The translations under genes and the position numbers were made by a program. The notes under the pieces were generated by a model. That model was not told the origin of the DNA. It searched no databases and saw only the letters and a program-made list of their open reading frames with translations. Positions 24,652 through 33,813 of a stretch of DNA of 64,000 nucleotides are shown one piece after another (positions within the stretch are counted from its first letter, which is position 1; each line of letters starts with the position of its first letter). Location of the stretch: NCBI GenBank assembly GCA_902363835.1, contig CABJBM010000007.1:62001-126000 (forward strand). The letters run 5' to 3'. Source of the stretch: Lachnospiraceae bacterium (lineage in GTDB: Bacteria; Bacillota; Clostridia; Lachnospirales; Lachnospiraceae).

Positions 24652-25557
24652 TCACTGTTCATCTTCTGAAGGGATGATACGGTTCAGCACAGCATTTACA
24701 ATGAGTACCAGAAGCATGATCAGTACGCCTGCCGCAGCACCTGCGCCCACGTTCAGCTCTGCACTGCTGGAACCTACTCCTGTACCGAACACCACCTCAT
24801 ACATATATACCATTGGGGTGACCGTTGAATTTTCCGTGTTAAAGGAAAACAACGTGGAGTATACGAAGAAGCCGGCAGCCGCAGCCGAATACAGAACAAT
24901 GCACCTTTTAATGATATCCTTTAACATCGGCAGGGTGATATAACAAAATTGCTGCCAGATTCCGGCACCTTCTATCCGGGAGGCCTCATAATAATCCTCA
25001 GAAACCCCGTCAATTCCTGCCACCATAATCAGCATATAAAATCCCACCCCTGCATAACTGTAGGCAATCATCATTGCCAGAAAAAGATTTTCCGGAGCAG
25101 TCCACTGGAACTGTGCCATTGACTCCCAGTGAAGCAGCTCAAATATCTGCTTGAAAAGCCCATACTGATTATGGTAAGCATACTGCATCCACATGGTAAC
25201 CAGCGCAACAGAACTGATAATATGGGGAAGGTAAAGCATTGCCTTCCAGAATTTTTTTCCCTTGATATGGGAGGTAATGATGACGGAAAACAACATGGAA
25301 AGGCTCAGAATGACCACTCCGCCTCCGATCCATATCTTCAAGATGTTCTGCAGGGACCTTCTGAACAGAGGACTTCCCATCAGTTTTGAATAATTGGCAA
25401 ATCCGATAAATTCCCAATCCTTCATGTTGTCCGTCACAAAGCCCACCTTAAAGAAGCTCATCAGGATCGTTCTCACTGCAGGATAGAGAAAAATAATTAA
25501 CAGACACAGTATTGCCGGGGTCAGAAAACGCACGACAAACCAATTTTTACTTTTCAT
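24652..25557 (-). CDS. CUT1 sugar ABC transporter permease (MalF-like)
   Basis: This 301-residue permease has six spans and the EAA-type loop EASRIEGAGIWQQFCYITLPML near residue 200. The start is placed at the ATG 9 bases after AAGGAG; a longer frame upstream is unlikely. It forms the membrane pore with the MalG-like partner and receives substrate from the lipoprotein encoded just before it. An intergenic hairpin separates it from the binding protein gene and may lower its expression relative to that gene. Confidence 0.92.
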   Translation of the reverse strand: MKSKNWFVVRFLTPAILCLLIIFLYPAVRTILMSFFKVGFVTDNMKDWEFIGFANYSKLMGSPLFRRSLQNILKIWIGGGVVILSLSMLFSVIITSHIKGKKFWKAMLYLPHIISSVALVTMWMQYAYHNQYGLFKQIFELLHWESMAQFQWTAPENLFLAMMIAYSYAGVGFYMLIMVAGIDGVSEDYYEASRIEGAGIWQQFCYITLPMLKDIIKRCIVLYSAAAAGFFVYSTLFSFNTENSTVTPMVYMYEVVFGTGVGSSSAELNVGAGAAAGVLIMLLVLIVNAVLNRIIPSEDEQ

Positions 25558-25591
25558 TTTCACCTTCTCCTTCTGATTTTTGACATATAAT

Positions 25592-25618
25592 ATGGAAGAG
25601 AGCACTGCCCTCTTCCAT
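25592..25618 (-). other. hairpin between binding-protein and permease genes
   Basis: A perfect 9-bp stem ATGGAAGAG/CTCTTCCAT with a 9-base loop lies between the genes and has no T-run. Such hairpins often protect the upstream mRNA and give a high binding protein to permease ratio. Confidence 0.6.
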
Positions 25619-25643
25619 CTTTCTCAGGGTTCGGCACATGCAT

Positions 25644-26993
25644 TTACTGCTTTGCAGCTGCCGCCATGTTGGCAACAAACTCATCCGCAGTAATCTGCCC
25701 TGCTGCCAGTTTGATAAAGTTTTCGGAAATTGTGGGGGATAAATCCGGATTGGATGTAATATCCCCGCCCGTCTTAAGCGGTACCTCTACGGATTCCAGG
25801 GCGCCTTTCATGTTTGCCAGGGCCGGCGGCCACTGGGTCTCCACGGTTGCAGGTGTGGTTCCCGCATGCTCCACCATTTTAGCATCATTTTCCTTGCTTA
25901 AAGCATATGCCACGAATTCCATGGCCAGCTCCGGATTCACAGTGTTTTTGTTTACGGCCAGCAGCGTACAGCCAGCGGGATCCTCTTTGCCGGAGCGTCC
26001 TGCGCCGTCTATTACATCGGGATAAGAAAAGCCGCCCCACTGGAAATCAGGTCCTGTGATATCCGCAACCTCGGTAGGCAGTCCGGTCAGGTTATAGTAC
26101 ATGGCAACCTTTCCGTTTCCAAAATCCACTTGTCCTGCCGGCCATTTATTGCCGCTTACATTGGCATCAAAATAACCCTTCTTTGCAAAATCCTCAAATG
26201 CCATGGCCATATTGACCACCGCTTCATCCTTCCATAATTCGCCCGTGGTATCCTTTACCAGTTCCCGTACCCATTCCTGGCCTTTCTCCCTTGCAAGATA
26301 CATGCCGGGAAGCCAGGAAGCATAAGCGTCATCAAAGGTGATGGGCACATATCCGGCTTCCTTGATCTTTGCACAGGCTGCCTCCAGATCCGCCCAGGTC
26401 TTTGGCTCCGCTGTTACTCCCGCCTCCTCAAAGATGGCCCGGTTGTACATGAACAGAGACATCCAGGGCTTATAGCCTACTGCCGGAAGAATATCCGTCC
26501 TCCCGGTCATGGTTCCCGGCGTGACCAAAAGGCTGGGAATCAAAGTGTCCTTAAAAGGCTTTCCATCCGTGGTATCATACACCTTATCCACATAAGGCGT
26601 CAGATCCAGAACATAATCATTTAAATCAATTTCAAAAGGATATTCAAATATATCAATCGTCTCATTGCCTTCCATAGCCGGCTTCAGGATTTTCTTATTG
26701 TCGCGTCCGCACCACTGGACGGTTATTTTTACCTTTGGATGCTTTTTCATAAAACCATCAATGATTTCCTGCCATACCTCTCCCTGAGGCTCCGTATCAT
26801 TCCACATGGACCAGTAAACCAACGTACCTTCCAGTTCCCCAGGCCCCTGCTCCTTAGACTCTGCTGCCGCACTTTCCGCCCCCTTGTTTTCTTCCGGGAT
26901 GCTTTCCGCTGTTTTGGATGCACCGGCTCCGCAGCCTGACAAAACCATACCTGCTGCCAATGCTGCCGCCAATACTTTGTTAACCCTTTTCAT
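25644..26993 (-). CDS. sugar ABC transporter binding lipoprotein
   Basis: This 449-residue extracellular solute-binding protein of the family 1 type has a lipoprotein signal peptide ending in LSGC (Cys21) and an Ala/Glu-rich linker, then LVYWSMWNDTEPQGEVWQ. The start is the ATG 8 bases after GGAGG. It begins the segment for binding protein, MalF, MalG and GH95, which presumably follows the GH88 gene. The 226-base upstream gap contains a GGCAGA-TCTGCC hairpin (27019-27036) and AT-rich DNA that may hold an internal promoter; I cannot fix its boxes. Confidence 0.93.
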   Translation of the reverse strand: MKRVNKVLAAALAAGMVLSGCGAGASKTAESIPEENKGAESAAAESKEQGPGELEGTLVYWSMWNDTEPQGEVWQEIIDGFMKKHPKVKITVQWCGRDNKKILKPAMEGNETIDIFEYPFEIDLNDYVLDLTPYVDKVYDTTDGKPFKDTLIPSLLVTPGTMTGRTDILPAVGYKPWMSLFMYNRAIFEEAGVTAEPKTWADLEAACAKIKEAGYVPITFDDAYASWLPGMYLAREKGQEWVRELVKDTTGELWKDEAVVNMAMAFEDFAKKGYFDANVSGNKWPAGQVDFGNGKVAMYYNLTGLPTEVADITGPDFQWGGFSYPDVIDGAGRSGKEDPAGCTLLAVNKNTVNPELAMEFVAYALSKENDAKMVEHAGTTPATVETQWPPALANMKGALESVEVPLKTGGDITSNPDLSPTISENFIKLAAGQITADEFVANMAAAAKQ

Positions 26994-27219
26994 TTTACAT
27001 ACCTCCATCATATTCTCAGGCAGAACTTTATCTGCCTTGTGAGCCTATTATAAATAAATATTTATCAAAGCAGAATGTCAGATCGCAACCTGTGTGAATG
27101 CAAATTAATAAACTAAACATGCCAGAGATCATTCGGCCACATTCCATGGCAATATTTTGTTTTCCATGACATCAAACAGGGGCTGATGATTTCTGTCTTC
27201 TCTCTGTCACCGCGTTTTA

Positions 27220-28335
27220 TTACCAGTAAGGCTCCCAACACGGATCCATGACTCTCATCAATGCCTCCACATAAAAATAATCCCCCCAAAGGCAATATTC
27301 ATCAATTCCCTCTCCTAAAAGGCGGCCGTAAGTGGAATGTTTCAGCAGACCGTTCCCATCCTCTTCCGGACGGGCCGCATAATGGTCAATCAGACTTTCC
27401 AGGATTTCCTCTGCCTTGTCTTTATAGCTCTTCTCACACATTCCCTGTTTGTAAGCTTCCAGGATTCCACAAACCGCAATTGCTGACGCAGAGCTGTCCC
27501 TTGGTTCATCACCGGACATAAAATAAAAATCCCAGTAAGCAGCCAGATCTTCCGGCAGATGGGAAAGAAAATAGTCTGTCACACCCTTCCACTGCATCAC
27601 GATTTCCGGCTTTCTGCAATGAGAGTAATTGAGAGCCAGGCCGTAAACCCCCCACGCCTGTCCTCTGGACCACGTGGAATCATCTGAATATCCCTGTTTC
27701 GTAGCCCCATATACCGGTTCCCCTGTCTCCGGGTTAAAGTAATAGGTATGATAAGTAGAATCATCCCCACGGACCAATACCCTTCGCGCTGTTTCCAAAT
27801 GCTTAAGCGCAATTTCCTGATAAGACATGTCTTTTGTTTCTTCAGACGCCCAGTACAGAAGCGGAAGGTTCATCAGACAGTCAATGATCATCCGGTATTC
27901 TCCAGCATCATTTAACTGCCCCCATGCCTGGATAAAACTCCCTTTTTCCTGAAACCTGTCTTTTAAGTTATCCGCTGCCAGAAGGGCCGTTTCTCTGGCA
28001 AAGGAGTCCTGGATCAGCTTCCAGGCAGCCACACAGGAAGGCGTGTAAATAAATCCCATATCATGATGGTCCACCACGACCCGCTCCTCAATCCGCCTTC
28101 GGAAGCTTTTTACATGTTTTTCCGCCGCCTCCCGGAAGCTTCTGTTTTTTCCCCTTTCATAAAACATCCATATCAGCCCTGTGTAAAAGCCTGCCGTCCA
28201 GTCAATATTTTCAATAACCGGATACCAGTTATTTTCACTTGCCGGAGCCGGAAAACCCTTTAAGAATTCGTTCTGGTGTTTCTCAGTAATTTCCATGGCA
28301 TTCTGAAACGCCATTGCTGCTTTTTCCCTGTTCAT
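27220..28335 (-). CDS. ugl: GH88 unsaturated glucuronyl hydrolase
   Basis: This 371-residue enzyme removes 4,5-unsaturated uronic acids from the non-reducing end of lyase products by hydration of the double bond. The catalytic pair characterised in Bacillus UGL corresponds to Asp92 (DHHDMGFIYTPS) and Asp152 (RMIIDCLMNLPLL). The signature GYSDDSTWSRGQAWG follows near residue 210. No signal peptide, so it acts in the cytoplasm. AAAAAGGAG precedes the ATG. It is encoded after the heparinase-like lyase and before the transporter genes. The type resembles the glycosaminoglycan-active UGL of streptococci. Confidence 0.93.
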   Translation of the reverse strand: MNREKAAMAFQNAMEITEKHQNEFLKGFPAPASENNWYPVIENIDWTAGFYTGLIWMFYERGKNRSFREAAEKHVKSFRRRIEERVVVDHHDMGFIYTPSCVAAWKLIQDSFARETALLAADNLKDRFQEKGSFIQAWGQLNDAGEYRMIIDCLMNLPLLYWASEETKDMSYQEIALKHLETARRVLVRGDDSTYHTYYFNPETGEPVYGATKQGYSDDSTWSRGQAWGVYGLALNYSHCRKPEIVMQWKGVTDYFLSHLPEDLAAYWDFYFMSGDEPRDSSASAIAVCGILEAYKQGMCEKSYKDKAEEILESLIDHYAARPEEDGNGLLKHSTYGRLLGEGIDEYCLWGDYFYVEALMRVMDPCWEPYW

Positions 28336-28381
28336 ATAAACTCCTTTTTAAAATTCAGAATACTGTATTAAACGTTTCTCC

Positions 28382-30412
28382 TTACCAGGCCAGAATTTCG
28401 CCGGTAATCACTTTTTCTTTTTCCTCTGTCCGGTCAAAAAGTACTGCTTTCCCATAACCAAGGCAATTTTCATACCGTAAAATATCGGTAGGAGTGAGTA
28501 CTTCCCTGTGGGCCAAAAATAAAATATACTCTTTTCCCTTTACCGCAATCTTTAAAGCCTCAGCATCCTTTTGATCCAGTGTCTTTTCATGAACCACGGA
28601 CCATAACCCAAAGCGTTCCACCCTGGCAGGCTCTGCCGTTTCTTTCGGGCCTCCGTTTATCACCGCAATCCTGCTGAAAAAGACCTCTGCACTGCTGACC
28701 GCCCTGCAGGCTTTATTCCCTGACTTTTCATTATAATGACAGGACTGTTCCGTCCCATACAGTTCCAGCTTTTCGTCTTTTTGCGGGAACTGGATAAAGG
28801 CTTTTGTTTTATTTCCCTCAAATAAGATTCCATTCTCTCCGCAGCTTACCATTCCGGATCCTGAAAAATGATACAGGCTCTCCAATATGTGCCTTCCTGT
28901 ACCATAAAAATCATCCACCAGAACGTATAGTCCCGGTTTAATCCAGATGATCTTCCGATTCACCAGCACGCCCCTGTCAAGGTATCCCATATGGCTGCCT
29001 TCTACATAAGCTCCTGAACGCCCTTCGTAATACTGCTGTTTCAGGCAGGTGCACAACTCCTTGTAAATCCAGGATGTTTCACACCGGCTGAAGGGTTCTC
29101 CGTCCACCAGGGATACATTATGTCCCCCCGGCTCTTTGAATGCAGACCGGTCTGGCCCGTCTACGTATGTATATCTTCCTGAATCCACCAGAACATCTTC
29201 ACCGTTTATAACCAAATCCACATGAAGCTTATCGGCATGGCCGTGGCCGCCCCCGGTCTCTCCGCAATGAAAATGGAGAAGATTGTCATTTTCTCCCCAG
29301 CCGCTGCGAAAATAATAATTCCCGCTAAATGGCAGCTCCGCCGATGTAAAGGAGGGCTTCTCCTTTTTCATGGCTTCATAGGCTTCACATTCTTCCATTC
29401 CAAACTGCCATGCGCTCTCATAATCCGCTTTTTCATAGCCCCAGAATTTAAGGACAGGGTCCTTTAAGACAATCGCTCCCGCCGTAATCTGGTCCCTTAA
29501 ATCCGAAGCATCGCTGTCTCCCTGGGCAAACTGGGTGTGATCCGGTTTTACCCAGATCCCATTGACATACGCCATTTTCCTGACAGTCTCTCCTATGATT
29601 TCAGGCAAAACAAGACCCCCGCGCATTCCATAGTAATACGCATTTAAAAAGCAATGATAAACCTCATTATGGTACATGGGGGATTGCTCCCACTGAGTCC
29701 CATCTGCAAGAACCTGGATCGCTGCCGCCTGTTCCAGACGTTTTAAGGCTGCCTCTTCGTATTCCCTTTTCTTTTCATTTCCCTCCGGCATGATAAGGGA
29801 AAGAAGGAGCAATCCGCTGCTTTCCAAAACTCCCCAATTGCTGATGTATTTGTGCTCCTGGAAATGTTCCAGCAGACGTTTCCCGTGCTTTCCAAGACAT
29901 TGCTCCACTTCTTCCGTAAACCCTTCACTGACGTATTGGCTTTCTTCTACCAGCGCCAGTGATCTTAACCAGGTTTCTGCACGGATTCCTGTCTCCAGTG
30001 TACGCCACGGCCCTAAATCAATGGCTTCTCCCGGCTCCCCTCTTTCCATCCAGTCCCTCATAAGCCTGACGTAATGAAAAGCGTATTGCTCTTCACCGGT
30101 AAGATGGTATGCCTGACCCAGGCAGAGGAGAAAACGATGCCTGTTAAACTGCCACAAAAACTCTCTGTCCCCAAACGGGATCAGGCTCCAGTCAATTTCC
30201 TTCTCAAAGATCACCGGCTCATAGGTTCTTTCCATATCCCATGGAAAGTCAAATAAAAATGTATTGCAGCATGCCTCCTTAGCCGTCTTTATTACATGCG
30301 CCGTTTCTTCCGGCCAGTTTTCCTTGCAGTACGCCGATACTTTTATTTTGTCTTTTATCCCAAAAATGGGACGAATCCTGTGATAGAATTCTTCCTTTTT
30401 CCTGTTTTCCAA
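28382..30412 (-). CDS. heparinase II/III family polysaccharide lyase
   Basis: This 676-residue protein has an N-terminal (alpha/alpha) toroid (residues about 1-370) and a C-terminal beta-sandwich typical of heparinase II/III-like lyases. The conserved catalytic and metal region is ETGGGHGHADKLHVDL followed by LVDSGRYTYVDG. No signal peptide is present, so it cleaves imported oligosaccharides. The start is a TTG 7-8 bases after GGAGAG; no ATG suits. It would yield the unsaturated uronates used by the GH88 enzyme. Heparan, hyaluronan or alginate-like substrates are all possible. Confidence 0.88.
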   Translation of the reverse strand: MENRKKEEFYHRIRPIFGIKDKIKVSAYCKENWPEETAHVIKTAKEACCNTFLFDFPWDMERTYEPVIFEKEIDWSLIPFGDREFLWQFNRHRFLLCLGQAYHLTGEEQYAFHYVRLMRDWMERGEPGEAIDLGPWRTLETGIRAETWLRSLALVEESQYVSEGFTEEVEQCLGKHGKRLLEHFQEHKYISNWGVLESSGLLLLSLIMPEGNEKKREYEEAALKRLEQAAAIQVLADGTQWEQSPMYHNEVYHCFLNAYYYGMRGGLVLPEIIGETVRKMAYVNGIWVKPDHTQFAQGDSDASDLRDQITAGAIVLKDPVLKFWGYEKADYESAWQFGMEECEAYEAMKKEKPSFTSAELPFSGNYYFRSGWGENDNLLHFHCGETGGGHGHADKLHVDLVINGEDVLVDSGRYTYVDGPDRSAFKEPGGHNVSLVDGEPFSRCETSWIYKELCTCLKQQYYEGRSGAYVEGSHMGYLDRGVLVNRKIIWIKPGLYVLVDDFYGTGRHILESLYHFSGSGMVSCGENGILFEGNKTKAFIQFPQKDEKLELYGTEQSCHYNEKSGNKACRAVSSAEVFFSRIAVINGGPKETAEPARVERFGLWSVVHEKTLDQKDAEALKIAVKGKEYILFLAHREVLTPTDILRYENCLGYGKAVLFDRTEEKEKVITGEILAW

Positions 30413-30521
30413 GTAATGACTCTCCTTTCCCTTTTATCAGCTTCAGTATAGCTGAAAATCAAAAAGTCAAAATGCATTATCCTGCACTGGAATAATGTAA
30501 AATCACAAACTCTCTTTTCAC

Positions 30522-30556
30522 AAAAAAAGGGGCGGCTCAAATGTCTTGAACCGCCC
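30522..30556 (-). terminator. terminator of the second binding-protein gene
   Basis: GGGCGG and CCGCCC arms with an inner TCAA/TTGA extension are followed by seven T on the minus strand. It isolates the upstream gene from the lyase operon, which must have its own promoter in 30413-30520 (a TATACT box is visible). Confidence 0.88.
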
Positions 30557-30574
30557 TCTCTGCATAAAACATCA

Positions 30575-31855
30575 TTACCAGCCTGGCTTTCCCTTAAATT
30601 TCATCTGCTCAGCAAAATCACGATCCCATTCTTCCAAAACCTGTCTGGCTGTCATTTGCCCCGCTATCATTTCACGCTGGTTATTCCAGAATTCATTCTT
30701 ATTAATCCCGCTTAATACCTCACTAATCTCTGGTACTGTTTTATTCTTTGAAATATAAGTATCATATAAAAATTGCTGCCAGCTGTTTAAGACCATCTTC
30801 TGATCCTGAAATACGGGCATATGACTCCAGCCTTTATTAAATACATCCATATGCTCCGGCGCAGAAAACCATTCTAAAAAATGTCTTGCCTCCTCAATGT
30901 GTTCAGAGTCTTTTGATACCGCAAACATTCCCGGCCCGCTGAGCACGGCCAGAAAATCCTTATTATCGTATGGTACGGGCATCATCATTACTTCCCTTTC
31001 CGGATTCTTCTTTATCACATCCTGAATAAAGAACTGGCCTGATGTATACATTGCCGCTTTTCCGGCTGCAAATGCCTCCACCGCCCCATTATAAGTGGCT
31101 TCCAGATAATCCTGATTCGTATAGCCCTCCCTGTGCAGGGCTTCCATATCGCAAAGCATGGTTTCAAATTCAGGAACCTCAGACCATTTAATCTGATTGT
31201 TCATCAAACGTTCCCATAGATGATTCTCTGTCAATTGAACTGCCATACAGCTGAAAAACAGCGGTGTTGTCCAGGAGTCTTTATCAGAGGCATATAGCGG
31301 AGTCAGCCCTTCCTTTTTAATACTTTCACAGATCCTCCGGAACTCTTCCATGTTATGAGGAACGGAAAGATTTAATCGCTGAAAGATTTCAGGATTATAG
31401 ATAATTCCCACACTGCTTACAGAACCAACCGGCAAACCATACAAATGGCCTTCTATTTCCTTATTTACCTTCTGCTCCTCAATGATCCGGCCATACCATG
31501 ATTCATCCTCACCAAATTCCACAAAATGGTCCGTACCGACCTCTTCCAGTAAGCCGCGGTCGATTCGTATCATATCCGGCATTTCACCCACCGCTGCCTT
31601 TGACTTCACAAGGTCAGTCCATTGATTATCCGGAATCCTCTGTACTTCTATCCGGCATCCGGGATTTTCTTTTTCGTATTCCTTCAATAGCTCCTGCAAA
31701 AAGTCCTTATCGTGGGACTGGGGCATCATTAACGTAAGTATAACCGGCTCGTTTACCGTCTCATCATTTGTTTTTCCATGGTCCTCACCCACACAGCCCC
31801 CAAGCACCAGACAGACCAGTAAACCGGTAAGAACCCCCATGAACCTGTTCTTCAT
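30575..31855 (-). CDS. sugar ABC transporter binding lipoprotein (second)
   Basis: This 426-residue solute-binding protein has a lipoprotein signal (LGGC, Cys21) and the family 1 opening VILTLMMPQSHDKDF. The start is the ATG about 8 bases after GGGAAGGG. It is monocistronic, with a clear promoter and a terminator, and lies directly divergent to the sensor kinase gene. No permeases accompany it. It may serve as an alternative receptor for the transporter downstream or as a ligand-loaded sensor partner of the kinase; the latter is inference. Confidence 0.9.
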   Translation of the reverse strand: MKNRFMGVLTGLLVCLVLGGCVGEDHGKTNDETVNEPVILTLMMPQSHDKDFLQELLKEYEKENPGCRIEVQRIPDNQWTDLVKSKAAVGEMPDMIRIDRGLLEEVGTDHFVEFGEDESWYGRIIEEQKVNKEIEGHLYGLPVGSVSSVGIIYNPEIFQRLNLSVPHNMEEFRRICESIKKEGLTPLYASDKDSWTTPLFFSCMAVQLTENHLWERLMNNQIKWSEVPEFETMLCDMEALHREGYTNQDYLEATYNGAVEAFAAGKAAMYTSGQFFIQDVIKKNPEREVMMMPVPYDNKDFLAVLSGPGMFAVSKDSEHIEEARHFLEWFSAPEHMDVFNKGWSHMPVFQDQKMVLNSWQQFLYDTYISKNKTVPEISEVLSGINKNEFWNNQREMIAGQMTARQVLEEWDRDFAEQMKFKGKPGW

Positions 31856-31896
31856 CTTTGCCCTTCCCCTCTTTCCTTCCATATTGCCTTATTGTT

Positions 31897-31925
31897 ATTA
31901 TAATGCAATTTTACATGGGCCGCAA
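31897..31925 (-). promoter_or_regulatory. promoter of second binding-protein gene
   Basis: TTGCGG, 17 bases, TATAAT on the minus strand. The shared divergent region 31856-32042 should also contain the response-regulator binding sites, which I could not define. Confidence 0.7.
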
Positions 31926-32042
31926 AAGAAAATCATAAACCTGATAATGTAATATTTTAAACTCACCGGGAAAGCACCTTCAAAACATTGCATTCCACCA
32001 GGCCTTATGTTACACTTTCCACAGATAAAGGTGGTGTTTTCA

Positions 32043-33812
32043 ATGAAAAAGGATCAAAACTATATAAAAAAACTCTTTCTGACATATTCGGCAACATTAT
32101 TACTGATCCTGACTGTCTTTTTTGCCATTTCCCTGCTCTTCCTCTATCGGGAGCAATATCACCGAAACATACAGATACAGTCTCAGCTTTCTTTAAAAGT
32201 GCAGGAACAGACAGAGGCCTCCTTAAAGGAGATGGACCGTATTATCAATGGCTTGCTTTTCAACAAATCCTTTATGAAGATAATGAAAAGCTCTGTTTCC
32301 GATCCGGACCTTATGAATTACAGTGATCAGGTAATCGAAAGTTTTGTAGCTCTTGATGCCCCTCTTTTTTCCACTTACCGAATTATTGCTTTTAATGATT
32401 CCTATTATTATACACTTGCAAAAACCGGTGAAAATCCTGACTTAATCAAGTCGGCTGCCCTCTCCTACCCATGGAAGGAAGAGATATTAAATGCAGACGG
32501 AAAAAAGGTATTCATTCCTCCTCACCGCGATACCTTTGATGATGAGCATCAGCTGGTATACTCTGTGGCAAGGACCATAACCGACGGAAAACAGAATTAT
32601 GGATTCATAGAGGTACAAAACATCTATTCCCAATTAGAAAATTACTGCAAGCTTACGGAAGCCTCCGGTTCCGTAATTATTTTTTCTCCGGAAGGCTCGT
32701 TCGTCTATCCGGCAGTTTCCGGGGAAACTGATTCTAAGCTGGCTGATTTGTATCAGACCATATGCAGCACAGGAGAGGATTCAGGTTCCCTCCGCTTAGG
32801 GCAAAAACAGGTTTCTTATCATATTTCCAAATATTCCGGCTGGATTACAGCCATTTACTGTCCTATATCAGAATTTGTTCCCTATGGACTGGAAATCATC
32901 GTATTAACCGGCAGTATCTTCCTTCTTTTATCCTTGTTATCCCTGCTGACAATCCGCATCGTTGCAAAGCGGCTGGCCGCTCCTCTCACCGGCTTAAGCG
33001 AAGCAATCGGACGTGTAACCATTGACAATATGAATGTAACACTGAATACCACTTCAAACATTGTAGAAATCAACAAAATCAACCAGGCATTCCGTACCAT
33101 GTTCGATCAATTAAAAGAAGCCATTGCCAGAAACATTCAGTCCTGTGCCAATGAGGAACGTGCCGCCTATCTGGCTTTACAGGCACAAATGAACCCCCAT
33201 ACACTGTATAATACCATCTCCATGATTGAATCAGTCAGTTATATGAATGGAGATAAAGAGGTTTCCAACCTCTGCATTTGTTTTTCGCAAATGCTCCGTT
33301 ATATCTCAGATTACTCCAAAAGGGAATATACGGTTCAGGATGAACTGGGTCATTTAAATAATTATGTCTCTCTGATAGAAAAAAGGCACGAAGGAAAACT
33401 GAGCATCCGCATTCATGCCGATCCTTCCCTCCTGTCGGCTGTCCTTCCAAAGTTTACCATTCAGCCTTTAGTGGAAAATGTGGTAAAGCACGGATTCAGC
33501 TCTCAAATCCATGAACTGAAAATAGAGGTAATTATTGAACCTGATTCCCGCGGCTGGCACCTGATCGTAAAAGACAATGGCAGGGGCTTTTCAAATGATG
33601 CCATATCAATGATTTACCGCCAGTTCCAGGAAGGTGATGCCACTATGGCAGACCATGGCGATGTGATCAACACAAAGATCGGGAATCTTGGTCTTACTAA
33701 TATTTACATACGGTTCCGCATCCTTTATGGAGATTCCTTTTATATCGATATAGGAAACAATCCGGATTCTTCCGGAGCATACATAGAACTTTCAGTCATT
33801 ACGGAGGTGTGA
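32043..33812 (+). CDS. YesM-type sensor histidine kinase
   Basis: This 589-residue membrane kinase has one N-terminal span (about residues 10-34), a large extracellular sensor (about 35-280, Cache-like) and a second span (LEIIVLTGSIFLLLSLLSLL). A HAMP region and the His-kinase domain follow, with LQAQMNPHTLYNTISM (His386 as phosphorylation site) and ATP motifs PLVENVVKHGF and DNGRGF. GGTGGT precedes the chosen ATG; an earlier in-frame ATG is 36 bases upstream. It is coupled to the response regulator (1-base gap) and most likely senses carbohydrates handled by the adjoining locus. Confidence 0.93.
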   Translation: MKKDQNYIKKLFLTYSATLLLILTVFFAISLLFLYREQYHRNIQIQSQLSLKVQEQTEASLKEMDRIINGLLFNKSFMKIMKSSVSDPDLMNYSDQVIESFVALDAPLFSTYRIIAFNDSYYYTLAKTGENPDLIKSAALSYPWKEEILNADGKKVFIPPHRDTFDDEHQLVYSVARTITDGKQNYGFIEVQNIYSQLENYCKLTEASGSVIIFSPEGSFVYPAVSGETDSKLADLYQTICSTGEDSGSLRLGQKQVSYHISKYSGWITAIYCPISEFVPYGLEIIVLTGSIFLLLSLLSLLTIRIVAKRLAAPLTGLSEAIGRVTIDNMNVTLNTTSNIVEINKINQAFRTMFDQLKEAIARNIQSCANEERAAYLALQAQMNPHTLYNTISMIESVSYMNGDKEVSNLCICFSQMLRYISDYSKREYTVQDELGHLNNYVSLIEKRHEGKLSIRIHADPSLLSAVLPKFTIQPLVENVVKHGFSSQIHELKIEVIIEPDSRGWHLIVKDNGRGFSNDAISMIYRQFQEGDATMADHGDVINTKIGNLGLTNIYIRFRILYGDSFYIDIGNNPDSSGAYIELSVITEV

Positions 33813-33813
33813 C

